From Bradyrhizobium lablabi (GTDB lineage Bacteria > Pseudomonadota > Alphaproteobacteria > Rhizobiales > Xanthobacteraceae): a stretch of 64,000 nucleotides of DNA. Within the stretch, counting starts at the first letter, position 1; every line of letters starts with the position of its first letter. The position numbers and the translations under genes were made by a program. Shown in pieces: positions 48,328 to 56,983 of the stretch. A model generated the notes under the pieces. The model saw only the letters and a program-made list of their open reading frames with translations. It did no database searches and was not told the origin of the DNA. The stretch is taken from NCBI RefSeq assembly GCF_018131005.1, contig NZ_JAFCJK010000011.1, positions 124,001 through 188,000 on the forward strand, given 5' to 3'.

Positions 48328-49626
48328 TCATTGTGGATGGGTCATCACCGGCGAGTCGAGGTCGGTGTCGTTGTCGGCATCGGCCGCGCCCTCGCGGGTG
48401 TCGACGGTGGTGTAGACCGACATGCCGGCGCGAAGCAGACCCTGCCTGGCGACGGCGCGGGGCACACGGATCCGTACCGGCAGACGCTGCACGATCTTGG
48501 TGAAGTTGCCGGTCGCATTGTCGGGCGGCAGCAGCGTGAACACCGAGCCTGCCGCCGGCGAGATGCTGTCGACAACGCCGGTGAACTTGCGGAAGCCGTA
48601 GGCGTCCACCTTGATCGTCACCCTCTGGCCCGGCCGGATGCGCTTGAGCTGGGTTTCCTTGTAGTTGGCGTCGATGAAGACGTCGTCGAGCGGCACGACA
48701 TTGCCGAGCCGCTGACCCATGTTGATGAAGTCGCCGACATTGACCAGGCGGTTGGAGAAGGTGCCATCGACCGGCGCGCGCACCGAAGTGAAATCGAGGT
48801 CGCGCTCCGCCTTGGCAAGCTGGGTCTGCAACTCGGCGAGCTGAGCGCGGGCCTCGGCCTGCTGCGCCTTGGTCACCTCGACATTGTCCTTGGCGGCATC
48901 ATAGGCGGCCTGCGCCGATTTCACCGCGGCAACGCCCTGGTCGCGGCCGGCCTCCGAGACTTCGAAGGTGGCGCGCGAGGCAAAGCCCTTGTTGCTCAGT
49001 TCCTGCTGGCGGTCGAAATCGAGACCGGCGCGCTTCAAGCCGGCTTCGGCGGATACGAGTTGCGCCTTGGCCTGCCCGACCGCACTCTCGAGCGCGACGA
49101 TCTGGCGGCCGATGCGCTCGATCGTTGCCTGCTGGGTCGTGATCTTGGTGCGCGCGGCCTCGGCTGCGATGCGATAGTCGCCGTCGTCGATCCGGAAGAC
49201 CACGTCGCCGGCATGCACCAGCGCGTTGTCGCCGGGGAAGATCGCGGCGACATGGCCCGAGACACGCGCGCCGAGCATCGTGTTGTTGGCGCGGACATAG
49301 GCGTCGTCGGTCGAAACGTAGAAGCGTCCCACCAGCAGATAGTAGGTCGCGTAGCCGGCGGCCGCGAGCGCCAGCAGGCCCACGACGCCCATCATCACGA
49401 ATTTGCGCTTGCCGGATTTCGGCGCGGTCGCGGCCGGAGGCTCCGCCGGCTTGTCGGCTGCAGGCGCAGGCGCCGGCGCGGCGGGGGTTTCAGCGGGACG
49501 CCGCCTCGCCTCATCGGCGACGTGAGATCCGGCCTGTTCGCCCGCCCAGGCGGACGCGTCGCGCGCCGGCTCGCCCCCGGCCTCGGTACGGACGATGCGC
49601 GCGGCCTGATCTCTCGCTGCGGCCAT
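48328..49626 (-). CDS. emrA: HlyD-family membrane fusion protein (EmrA-like)
   Basis: Periplasmic adaptor for the EmrB-like pump. A 70-residue Ala/Pro-rich cytoplasmic start leads to one transmembrane helix (VMMGVVGLLALAAAGYATYY). The barrel-sandwich hybrid and a coiled-coil hairpin (about 150-280) follow, then VRAPVDGTFSNRLVNVGDFI, the lipoyl half motif, and DANYKETQLKRIRPGQRV. The ATG at 49626 follows GGGGAGG. The divergent TetR gene and a palindrome in the shared gap indicate repression by that regulator. Confidence 0.92.
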   Translation of the reverse strand: MAAARDQAARIVRTEAGGEPARDASAWAGEQAGSHVADEARRRPAETPAAPAPAPAADKPAEPPAATAPKSGKRKFVMMGVVGLLALAAAGYATYYLLVGRFYVSTDDAYVRANNTMLGARVSGHVAAIFPGDNALVHAGDVVFRIDDGDYRIAAEAARTKITTQQATIERIGRQIVALESAVGQAKAQLVSAEAGLKRAGLDFDRQQELSNKGFASRATFEVSEAGRDQGVAAVKSAQAAYDAAKDNVEVTKAQQAEARAQLAELQTQLAKAERDLDFTSVRAPVDGTFSNRLVNVGDFINMGQRLGNVVPLDDVFIDANYKETQLKRIRPGQRVTIKVDAYGFRKFTGVVDSISPAAGSVFTLLPPDNATGNFTKIVQRLPVRIRVPRAVARQGLLRAGMSVYTTVDTREGAADADNDTDLDSPVMTHPQ

Positions 49627-49712
49627 CAATGGCCTCCCCAATACAACTACAAAAATCTCAATACGCGTGGCCGTAACCGGCCTCGCGGGGCAACTTCAAC
49701 AAACACGATAGC

Positions 49713-49735
49713 ATTGACTGAACGGTTCGGTCAAT
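49713..49735. promoter_or_regulatory. TetR-type operator between emrA-like and tetR-like genes
   Basis: A 23-base near-perfect palindrome: ATTGAC and GTCAAT outer arms and GAAC/GTTC inner arms around a central G. Only one of 11 pairs is mismatched. It lies 87 bases upstream of the emrA-like start and 85 bases upstream of the divergent regulator, the standard place for autoregulation and pump control. Confidence 0.75.
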
Positions 49736-49820
49736 CTATGTTCCGTCGCGCGGATTTGTAATGCTTCGATTCCTGTTCCTTGCGTATTTGGGTTGAATTC
49801 CTCCCCAAGAGTCTAAGTCT

Positions 49821-50459
49821 ATGGTTGCATCGCCCCAACATTCGCTCCACCTCGTCGCCGACGAGGATTCCACGAAGCGTCGCCAGATCCTTGACGGCGC
49901 CCGCAAGGTATTCTTGGACCTCGGCTTTGACGGCGCCAGCATGGGCGAGATCGCGCGTGCCGCCGGGGTCTCCAAGGGCACACTCTACGTCTATTTCCCC
50001 GACAAGTACGGGCTGTTCGAAGCCATCGTCGAGGAAGAGAAGATCGAGCAGTCCAGGACCGCCTTCAACTTCGACCCCGCGCGTGACGTCGACACCACCC
50101 TGCCCGAGTTCGGACGTGCCTATATCGCTCTGCTGTGCCGGCCCGGCGGCGGCTCGGCGATCCGTACCGTGATGGCGATTGCCGAGCGGATGCCGGAGGT
50201 CGGCAGCCGGTTCTACAACCACGTGATCGCGCACACCGTCGATCGCCTCGCGACCTATCTCGAGGCTCGCGCGAAGCTCGGCGAACTCGTGATCGACGAT
50301 TACCAGCTTGCGGCCTGGCAATTCATGCAGATGTGCCAGGCGACGCTGTTCCAGGCGTTCATCTTCCAGGCCAAACCGTCGCCCTCGCCCGAACGGATCG
50401 CGACCGTGGTCGACAGCGCGACGCGGGTGTTCTTTGCGGCATATCGGCCGAAGGCCTGA
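49821..50459 (+). CDS. TetR-family repressor of the adjacent efflux pump
   Basis: A 212-residue regulator. The N-terminal HTH is clear at about 20-65 (RQILDGARKVFLDLGFDGAS, MGEIARAAGVSKGTLYVYFP). The C-terminal TetR_C ligand domain is helical. It is divergently transcribed from the emrAB-like genes with a palindromic site between, so it most likely represses them and itself until a drug or natural ligand binds. Confidence 0.92.
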   Translation: MVASPQHSLHLVADEDSTKRRQILDGARKVFLDLGFDGASMGEIARAAGVSKGTLYVYFPDKYGLFEAIVEEEKIEQSRTAFNFDPARDVDTTLPEFGRAYIALLCRPGGGSAIRTVMAIAERMPEVGSRFYNHVIAHTVDRLATYLEARAKLGELVIDDYQLAAWQFMQMCQATLFQAFIFQAKPSPSPERIATVVDSATRVFFAAYRPKA

Positions 50460-50573
50460 ATTCCCGTCATCGCGCTAGCCAAGCAATCGAGCCGACATCG
50501 CGTCGGTCGCTCGGGCGAAAGGAGAGCAACGCAAACTCGCTCGGCGCGATGCGGTAGCCCTGCTCCCTCGCGC

Positions 50574-50610
50574 TTGACTTTTCTCCATATTTCAATATTC
50601 GTTGAATTAT
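50574..50610 (+). promoter_or_regulatory. ars promoter and ArsR operator
   Basis: TTGACT (50574-50579) is followed after 16 bases by TATTCG, a -35/-10-like pair. An inverted repeat, ATATTTCAA and TTGAATTAT around six bases (8 of 9 paired), overlaps the -10 and reaches the arsR start codon. TTCAA-N6-TTGAA is close to known ArsR operators. Bound ArsR would cover the promoter. Confidence 0.65.
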
Positions 50611-50953
50611 GGAAAAAACGGAGGCCGTTGCGGCGCTGGGCGCGCTCGCCCAGGACAATCGGCTCGATGTGTTCCGGCTGCTCGTGCAGGCCGGTCCCGA
50701 CGGGATGCCGGCCGGTGCCGTGGCCGAGGCGCTGGACGTCGCGCCCAACACGCTGACCTTCCACTTCGACCGGTTGCGTGCGGCCGGTCTTGTCACCGTG
50801 CGAAGAGATGGCCGTTCGATGATCTACACGGCGCAGTTCGAAACGATGAACGCCCTGCTCGGCTTCCTGACCGAGAACTGCTGCGGCGGTGCGCCCTGCA
50901 CGGCCACTGTCGGATGCAAGCCCGCGCGCAAGCGCGCAAAGCTGCCAGCCTGA
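50609..50953 (+). CDS. arsR: ArsR-family arsenic-sensing repressor
   Basis: A 114-residue SmtB/ArsR repressor. The winged helix spans about 15-80 (DGMPAGAVAEALDVAPNTLT, FHFDRLRAAGLVTVRRDGRS). The metal site is C-terminal: C91, C92, C97 and C103 in ENCCGGAPCTATVGC, like the Acidithiobacillus-type ArsR and unlike the classic helix-3 CVC site. No ribosome-binding site precedes the ATG. The next gene, arsI, starts 11 bases downstream. Confidence 0.92.
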   Translation: MEKTEAVAALGALAQDNRLDVFRLLVQAGPDGMPAGAVAEALDVAPNTLTFHFDRLRAAGLVTVRRDGRSMIYTAQFETMNALLGFLTENCCGGAPCTATVGCKPARKRAKLPA

Positions 50954-50964
50954 AAGGACATGCC

Positions 50965-51444
50965 ATGAAGCGCCTCCACGTTCACGTCTCGGTCGAGGAC
51001 ATTACGAAATCGGTCGGATTCTATTCGGCGCTGTTCGCGGCGCAGCCATCCGTGCTGAAGCCAGACTACGCGAAATGGATGCTCGAAGATCCGCGGGTCA
51101 ATTTCGCGATCTCGACTCGCGGCCGCGAGCCCGGCCTCGACCATCTCGGCATCCAGGTCGAGAACACCGGGGAACTGCACGAGGTCTATGCGCGGCTGCG
51201 CCAGGCGGGTGGCGACATCATTGAGCAGGGTGCTACGGCCTGCTGCTACGCCAAGTCGGAAAAATCCTGGATCGAGGATCCCGCGGGCATCGCCTGGGAA
51301 ACGTTCCACACCACCGGCGAAAGCACGACCTATGGCGACGGTAGCGGCGAAAACCGCGCGCGCGTTGCGCACGAGAAGCAGAGCGCCTGCTGCGCACCGA
51401 AGCTCGAGGCCGAACCTGACGTGAAGACCTCGGCCTGCTGCTGA
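50965..51444 (+). CDS. arsI: Organoarsenical C-As lyase ArsI
   Basis: Extradiol-dioxygenase-fold enzyme that breaks the carbon-arsenic bond of trivalent methyl- or aryl-arsenicals, releasing As(III). Expected Fe(II) ligands by comparison with ArsI are H5, H60 and E112. The vicinal cysteines that bind the arsenical are C93-C94 (ATACCYAKSEKSW). The C-terminus has two more CC pairs (SACCAPK, TSACC). CadI/glyoxalase-like relatives are an alternative, but the cysteines and operon favour ArsI. An AAAGGA ribosome-binding site is present. Confidence 0.9.
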   Translation: MKRLHVHVSVEDITKSVGFYSALFAAQPSVLKPDYAKWMLEDPRVNFAISTRGREPGLDHLGIQVENTGELHEVYARLRQAGGDIIEQGATACCYAKSEKSWIEDPAGIAWETFHTTGESTTYGDGSGENRARVAHEKQSACCAPKLEAEPDVKTSACC

Positions 51445-51456
51445 CGGACGCGAGCA

Positions 51457-51873
51457 ATGGACGTCATCATCTATCACAATCCGGATTGCGGTACGTCGCG
51501 CAACACGCTCGGACTGATCCGCAATGCCGGCATCGAGCCGCATGTCATCGAATATCTGAAGACGCCGCCATCGCGCACATTGCTTCGGCAATTGATCGAG
51601 CGGATGAGAATTTCGGTGCGTGCGTTGCTGCGCGAGAAGGGTACGCCGTATCAGGAGCTGCGACTTGAAAATCCGGACCTGACGGATGAAGATCTCCTGG
51701 ATGCCATGATGGCGCACCCGATCCTGATCAACCGGCCGATCGTCGTGACGCCGCGCGGGGTGCGTCTGTGCCGACCATCGGAACAGGTCGTCGAACTGCT
51801 CCCGCCGCAGCGCGGCGACTTCGTCAAGGAAGACGGCGAGCGGATCGTTGCTTCGAACACTCAGGCGCACTGA
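51457..51873 (+). CDS. arsC: Arsenate reductase ArsC (glutaredoxin-dependent)
   Basis: Reduces As(V) to As(III). A thioredoxin-like fold of 138 residues with the catalytic C11 in HNPDCGTSRNT, and the arginines of MRISVRALLREKGTPYQEL and HPILINRPIVVTPRGVRLCR that hold arsenate. The length and NPxCGTSRNT motif place it in the R773/E. coli class. It lies 12 bases after arsI, and its stop overlaps the aqpS start (TGATG). Confidence 0.95.
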   Translation: MDVIIYHNPDCGTSRNTLGLIRNAGIEPHVIEYLKTPPSRTLLRQLIERMRISVRALLREKGTPYQELRLENPDLTDEDLLDAMMAHPILINRPIVVTPRGVRLCRPSEQVVELLPPQRGDFVKEDGERIVASNTQAH

Positions 51874-52577
51874 TGCCGTCGGCGGACCGGCGGATCGTCG
51901 CGGAATGGCTTGGCACGACATTCCTTCTTGCCGCCGTCGTCGGCTCCGGAATCATGGCGCACAAGCTGGCTGGCGGAAACGTCGCACTCGCGCTGCTCTG
52001 CAACACAATACCGACCGGCGCCATTCTCACTGTCCTCATCCTGATCTTCGGACCGATTTCGGGTGCCCATTTCAACCCTGCGGTCACGCTGGCATTTGCC
52101 TGTCGCGGTGAATCGCGCTGGACCACGGCGTGCGCCTACATTGTCGCGCAGATCGTCGGCGCCATTGCCGGCGTATGGCTTGCGCATCTGATGTTCGAAC
52201 TTCCGATGTGGCAAATTTCGCTCACGCAGCGCACGGGCAGCGGTCAATGGCTTGCGGAATGCATCGCGACGTCAGGCTTGCTGCTGACGATCTTCGGATG
52301 CATCGCACGAAATCCGGCCGCGGTTCCCTACGCTGTTGGGCTCTACATTACGTCGGCCTATTGGTTCACCGCATCAACCTCGTTCGCCAATCCCGCGGTG
52401 ACGATAGCGCGTGCCCTCTCCGACACGTTTGCCGGCATCGCGCCAAGCGGGGTCGGCGCGTTCATTGCAGCCCAGCTGCTTGGCGCTGCCGGCGCGACCG
52501 CGCTGTCCGGCTGGCTTTGGAAGGACGGCCGATCAGATCGCGGCGACGGCGACCTGCGGCCGACTGGAACGTCCTGA
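51873..52577 (+). CDS. aqpS: Arsenite-channel aquaglyceroporin (AqpS-like)
   Basis: A 234-residue MIP channel with two NPA boxes, at 68-70 (HFNPAVTLAF) and 173-175 (FANPAVTIAR). The position after the second NPA is Val instead of the usual selectivity-filter Arg, which agrees with arsenic-operon aquaglyceroporins. It would let arsenite made by ArsC, or freed by ArsI, leave down its gradient, replacing an ArsB or Acr3 pump. No ArsB/Acr3 gene is in the window. Translation is coupled to arsC. Confidence 0.9.
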   Translation: MPSADRRIVAEWLGTTFLLAAVVGSGIMAHKLAGGNVALALLCNTIPTGAILTVLILIFGPISGAHFNPAVTLAFACRGESRWTTACAYIVAQIVGAIAGVWLAHLMFELPMWQISLTQRTGSGQWLAECIATSGLLLTIFGCIARNPAAVPYAVGLYITSAYWFTASTSFANPAVTIARALSDTFAGIAPSGVGAFIAAQLLGAAGATALSGWLWKDGRSDRGDGDLRPTGTS

Positions 52578-52625
52578 CCTCCAGCGCTACGCTCGGCGCA
52601 TGTGCGACTGACACGGCTGACCGTC

Positions 52626-53468
52626 ATGACCGACCTCATCATCCGCCCGATGCGGCCCGACGAGATCCCACTCGCGGTGGATTGGGCCGCAGCCGAAGGT
52701 TGGAATCCGGGGCTTGCGGACGCCGCCTGCTTCGCCGCTGAAGACCCAAATGGCTTCTTGATCGGCGAACGCGCCGGCGCCGCTTCCGCAGTCATATCCT
52801 GCATCAACTACGGTTCGCGGTTCGCCTTTCTCGGCTTCTACATCGTATGCCCGGATTTGCGCGGTCGCGGCTATGGCCTGCAAATCTGGAACGCAGCGAT
52901 CGCGCATGCGCATCGGCGCGTGGTCGGGCTCGATGGCGTGGTGGCGCAGCAGGAAAATTACCGGAAGTCCGGATTCAAGCTCGCCTACGCCAATGTGCGC
53001 TATGGCGGCTGGCTCTCTGCGCCGGATGCGACCAAGCCCGGCATCGCCGCACTCACCGACATCCCGATGGCAGTTATCGAGGCTGACGACGCGACGGTGT
53101 TTCCCGCGCCGCGGCCGGCATTTCTGCGCGCGTGGGTCAGCGCTCAAGGGCATACCGGACGAGCGCTGCTGCGTGACGGCCGGCTCGCCGGTTGGGGCGT
53201 GATCCGGCCATGCCGGAGCGGCCGCAAGATCGGCCCGCTGGTCGCCGACGACCGCCCCGCGGCCGAAGCCGTTCTGTCGGCATTGCTGGCAAGTGTGGGC
53301 AGCGGCGAAACGTTCCTCGATGTTCCTTCCATCAACCGCGACGCGGTTGCGCTCGCGCAAGACCTCGGTCTCTCGCCGGTGTTCGAGACCGCGCGCATGT
53401 ACACCGGCGCGATTCCGCAGTTGCAGGTGCATCGTATCTTCGGCGTCACGACATTCGAGCTGGGCTAG
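52626..53468 (+). CDS. GNAT-family N-acetyltransferase with C-terminal Acetyltransf_18-like domain
   Basis: A 280-residue protein with the GNAT fold in the first 140 residues: FIVCPDLRGRGYGLQIWNAA equivalent at YIVCPDLRGRGYGLQ carries the acetyl-CoA-binding R/QxxGxG/A motif. A second, related domain (RALLRDGRLAGWGVIRPCRSG) is like the YitH/Acetyltransf_18 region. The substrate is unknown. It is 48 bases downstream of aqpS and may be read from the ars promoter; its start follows a GACTGACACGG stretch without a clear ribosome-binding site. Confidence 0.8.
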   Translation: MTDLIIRPMRPDEIPLAVDWAAAEGWNPGLADAACFAAEDPNGFLIGERAGAASAVISCINYGSRFAFLGFYIVCPDLRGRGYGLQIWNAAIAHAHRRVVGLDGVVAQQENYRKSGFKLAYANVRYGGWLSAPDATKPGIAALTDIPMAVIEADDATVFPAPRPAFLRAWVSAQGHTGRALLRDGRLAGWGVIRPCRSGRKIGPLVADDRPAAEAVLSALLASVGSGETFLDVPSINRDAVALAQDLGLSPVFETARMYTGAIPQLQVHRIFGVTTFELG

Positions 53469-53541
53469 AGCTGATCCGGGAAAACGTGTGGCGGTTTTCC
53501 CTTGTGACAAACGCGTGGCGTTTGCGGGAAGATCATACTCT
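53469..53541. repeat. Intergenic palindromic repeat, copy 1 (GATCC...GATCAT type)
   Basis: A 73-base element with a GGAAAACGTGTGGCGGTTTTCC hairpin (split here as GGAAAAC and GTTTTCC) and an ACAAACGCGTGGCGTTTGCG hairpin, ending GGAAGATCATACTCT. It matches the abundant Bradyrhizobium repeat beginning GATCCGGAAAA, from memory. A diverged copy is at 59146. It lies between convergent GNAT and monooxygenase genes. Confidence 0.7.
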
Positions 53542-53723
53542 AGCGTCAACAAGACATGACCACGAAGCCGCTCCTGTGAAGCAGCTCATAACGCGATCAA
53601 TCGTGAAAGAGTATACCTACAGTCGAGCGGCAAAGGCCGGTTCTGCGTATTGCCGTCGCTTACCATGGAACAGGCGACGCTGCGCCCTGCCCGCAAGCGC
53701 GATAGAGGGCGCAGAGTCCTGCG

Positions 53724-56408
53724 TTACTTTGCTGCCGCATTCGCCTCCGACAGCAGAACATTGCGCGTGGGCTGGGCCTGCTCCACGTCCTCGGGCAGTC
53801 CCGCGAAGCGCCGCAGCGCCCGCGCCATCTTTACGCGGCCGCTGACGCCGGTGATGATGACGTCGACCATAGTGAAGGACATATGCAAGTGACCGGGCGC
53901 CTTGAGCTGCTCGACCGGCACGCCGGCTTTTGCCAGCGCATCGCCATAGGCAATCCCCTCGTCGCGCAGCGGATCGAATTCACAGGTCGCCACGAACGCC
54001 GGCGGCAGGCCTTCGAGCTTGCCACGCAGCGGTGAGGCGCGCGGATCGGTGCGATCGGCGGGCGAACAGTACAGGTCCCAGAACCAGTACACCTGCCCGC
54101 GTGTCACGAAGTAGTCCGTCGCATTCTCCACATACGATGGACGGTCAAAAGTGCAGTCGGTCACTGGGGTGACCAGCAACTGACCTGCGATGGCCGGCCC
54201 GCCGCGATCGCGAGCGAGCTGACAGGTGACGGCCGCGACATTGCCGCCGGCGCTCCAGCCGGCGACCAGCACCGGTCCTGCTCTGCCGCCGAGTTCGGTT
54301 GCGTGTTCGGAGATCCACCGCGTCGCCGCATAGCCGTCCTCCGCGGCCGCCGGGAAGCGATGCTCGGGCGCATGGCGGTAGCCGACGCTGATGATGATCA
54401 TGTCGGCGCGGCGGCAGATGTCCCGGCAGAACGGATCATCGGACTGTTCGTCGCCGAACACCCAGCCGCCGCCGTGGAAGTAGACCACGATCGGATGCGG
54501 TCCCGGCGTCGCCGGCCGATAGAGCATGTACGGTAACGGACCGGCGGCCCCCTGCAGCATGCCGCCGCAGACCTCACCGACCGGACGGCCCGCGGGGCGG
54601 CTCTTGTTGAGCTGGTTGAGGAAGGCACGCGCCCCCTGCGCGCCCAACGTCTCGACGGGCGGCGGCTTCAACCCGGCGAGCATGTTCGACACCAGACGCA
54701 CATCCGGCTGCAGGCGGACGATTTGGCCGTCATTGCATTGTGCGGCGACGTTGGGACCCGTGAGATTGAAGCCGAGCATGCCACGGCTCACCACCTCGTT
54801 GCAGATGCCGCGGTAATGGCCGACACCGCCGGTATAGGGCATCACGCCTCGCGGCTTGCCGGAAACATTGCCGCCCGTGTACCAGCTGTTGGCGAACCGA
54901 TGCAGCGTCAACATCGCGCAGTCGGCCATGTGGCGCCCCCAGCCCGCCTGCGCCGCTTCGGTCGCTTCCATGGTCGTGAAGCCCGCGTCGCGCGATGCAG
55001 CCAACTGGTCGACCACCCAGTCGACATGTTGCTCGATCGAGACGACCATATTCGACAGCACAGACGGACTGCCGGGACCGGTGATCAAGAACAAATTGGG
55101 GAAGCCCGCGACCGTGAGCCCAAGATAGGTCTGCGGTCCATTCGCCCAGACGCTGGACAGCGATTTGCCCCCGCGCCCCGCGATCGGATGCACCGCCAGG
55201 ATCGCGCCGGTCATCGCGTCGAAGCCGGTGGCGAACACGATCACGTCGACGTCGACGCTGCGCTTGTCCGTAATGATGCCGGTCTCGGTGATCGCCTTGA
55301 TCGGCTCCTGGCGCAGGTTCACCAGGCTGACGTTGGGACGGTTGTAGGTCGCATAGTAATCCGTATCGAGACAGGGACGCTTGGCTCCGAACGGATGATC
55401 GTACGGGGTCAGCGCCGCAGCGGTGTCGGGGTCCTTCACGATGCCGCGGATCTTCTCGCGGACCAGCTCGCAGACCAGCGCATTGCCGTCGACGTCGACG
55501 GCCTGGTCGGCCCAGAGCTGGCTCAGGATGTGAATGAGGTCGCCGGCGGCCCACGCCTTCTCGAAACGCTCGCGGCGCTCGGCGTCGCTCAGCTGCCAGC
55601 TCACCACCGTCGTCTGCGGATACGGCACGCCCCCCGTCGACCAGCGCGCCTGTTCGCGATAAGCGGCGCGGTCGCGTTCGAAGAACGCCCTGCGATCCTC
55701 CGGTACCGGACCGTTATGAGCGGGCAGCGCGAAATTGGGCGTGCGCTGGAACACGGTGAGCTGCGCGGCCTGATCAGCGATCAGCGGGATGGACTGGATG
55801 CCCGACGATCCCGTGCCGACCACGGCGACGCGCTTTCCCTTGAAGTCGACGCCCTCATGCGGCCAGCGGCCGGTGAAGTAGATCTTTCCTTTGAAGTCCT
55901 TGGCGCCGTCGATCTCCGGCAGATTCGGCGCCGACACGCAGCCGGTCGCCATGATGTAGTAACGGCAGGACACTGGCGCGCCGTTCTCGGTCGCAAGCTG
56001 CCAACGCTCGCTCGCATCATCCCATATCGCAGCCTTCACATTGGTGCCAAACCGGATGTCGCGGCGGAGATCGTAACGGTCGGCGACGAAGCCGAGATAG
56101 CGCAGGATTTCCGGCTGGGTCGCGTATTTCTCCGACCAGGTCCAAGCCGTTTCGAGCTCGGGATCGAACGAATAGCTGTAGTCGATGGTCTGGATGTCGC
56201 AGCGCGCGCCGGGATAACGGTTCCAGTACCAGGTGCCGCCAACGTCGCCGGCCTCGTCGAGCACAACGACCGCAAAGCCGGCCTTGCGCAGCCGGTACAG
56301 CAGATAGAGGCCAGCAAAGCCGGCACCCACGACCGCGACATCTACCTGCTGTGGTGTTGTGCTGCCCTTCGATTGCGAAGCACGTGTCGCGACTGCTGCG
56401 TTTGGCAT
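53724..56408 (-). CDS. Fused Baeyer-Villiger-type FAD monooxygenase and alpha/beta hydrolase
   Basis: An 894-residue two-domain enzyme. Residues 20-545 are a flavin monooxygenase like cyclohexanone monooxygenase: FAD-binding [15 protein letters not shown] (26-40), [20 protein letters not shown]-binding [11 protein letters not shown] (197-206) and [10 protein letters not shown]. Residues 615-880 are an HSL-type esterase: HGGGW (645-649), nucleophile S719 in GWSAGG, and GHLHMS with the catalytic His. A ketone could be oxidised to an ester and cleaved by one protein. The fingerprint FxGxxxHxxxWP is present at 172-183 except that the His is Phe178. Two direct repeats precede the gene. Confidence 0.88.
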   Translation of the reverse strand: MPNAAVATRASQSKGSTTPQQVDVAVVGAGFAGLYLLYRLRKAGFAVVVLDEAGDVGGTWYWNRYPGARCDIQTIDYSYSFDPELETAWTWSEKYATQPEILRYLGFVADRYDLRRDIRFGTNVKAAIWDDASERWQLATENGAPVSCRYYIMATGCVSAPNLPEIDGAKDFKGKIYFTGRWPHEGVDFKGKRVAVVGTGSSGIQSIPLIADQAAQLTVFQRTPNFALPAHNGPVPEDRRAFFERDRAAYREQARWSTGGVPYPQTTVVSWQLSDAERRERFEKAWAAGDLIHILSQLWADQAVDVDGNALVCELVREKIRGIVKDPDTAAALTPYDHPFGAKRPCLDTDYYATYNRPNVSLVNLRQEPIKAITETGIITDKRSVDVDVIVFATGFDAMTGAILAVHPIAGRGGKSLSSVWANGPQTYLGLTVAGFPNLFLITGPGSPSVLSNMVVSIEQHVDWVVDQLAASRDAGFTTMEATEAAQAGWGRHMADCAMLTLHRFANSWYTGGNVSGKPRGVMPYTGGVGHYRGICNEVVSRGMLGFNLTGPNVAAQCNDGQIVRLQPDVRLVSNMLAGLKPPPVETLGAQGARAFLNQLNKSRPAGRPVGEVCGGMLQGAAGPLPYMLYRPATPGPHPIVVYFHGGGWVFGDEQSDDPFCRDICRRADMIIISVGYRHAPEHRFPAAAEDGYAATRWISEHATELGGRAGPVLVAGWSAGGNVAAVTCQLARDRGGPAIAGQLLVTPVTDCTFDRPSYVENATDYFVTRGQVYWFWDLYCSPADRTDPRASPLRGKLEGLPPAFVATCEFDPLRDEGIAYGDALAKAGVPVEQLKAPGHLHMSFTMVDVIITGVSGRVKMARALRRFAGLPEDVEQAQPTRNVLLSEANAAAK

Positions 56409-56983
56409 TCGATTCCTTAACCGTCCATTTTTGTCGGAAGGCTAGTCGGGCATGCTCGGTTCGTCACATCACAAATTCAAATCCCATCATCACAAAATCA
56501 ATGCCGATGGCAGCCGAGGTTCGGCGCAGGACAGTTCGCGTAACAGTCTGCACCGGCGTCTCGAGAGATAGGCTACTGAAAGTAACAAGAGCGAGGATCA
56601 TTCAATCGGGTTGCTCACCGCGGTCCTTCGATCGAACACGCGGCAACGCTGCATGTTCTCGCGATTAGAAGAGGGCACAGTCGGCCTCGGTCGCAGATGC
56701 AACGATCAGCGCGTCATGGAATGAAAGGTCGACGATCCCGGACGATCGAAAGGGCTGCGGCGTGCCCTTGAGCGTGCGCAGCCAAATCGCATCGAACTAC
56801 AATCCGAGTTTGCTCTACGCATACTCGCTTCCGGTTCAATCATCGCCGAGCTTCCGGTCGGCGACATTGGCAAATTCGTTCAGTAGCTGGACGCTCAATG
56901 GACGCCGCCACAGATCGTGAGAGGCGCTCCATGGCTTGATCCCCTCGCGAGCCCGTTGCGGAATGATAGATCGCGCAAACCGC
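56409..56983. other. Gene-free stretch upstream of the monooxygenase gene
   Basis: About 575 bases of lower GC with no convincing gene; frames of about 100 codons exist on both strands but look like noise. Near the monooxygenase start it holds two direct repeats of CATCACAAA (listed separately). The rest, toward the response-regulator stop, shows nothing recognisable. Confidence 0.5.
56467..56496 (-). promoter_or_regulatory. Direct repeats upstream of the monooxygenase gene
   Basis: TTTGTGATG occurs twice on the gene strand, exactly 21 bases apart (two helical turns), 59-88 bases upstream of the ATG. Spaced direct repeats like this are typical of AraC-type or similar activator sites. No regulator gene is adjacent. 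Confidence 0.5.

Noticed and set aside
56351-56983. Short frames of about 100 codons upstream of the monooxygenase gene
   Set aside because: Composition is Arg/Ser/Cys-rich without structure, and the frames overlap the gene start or each other.
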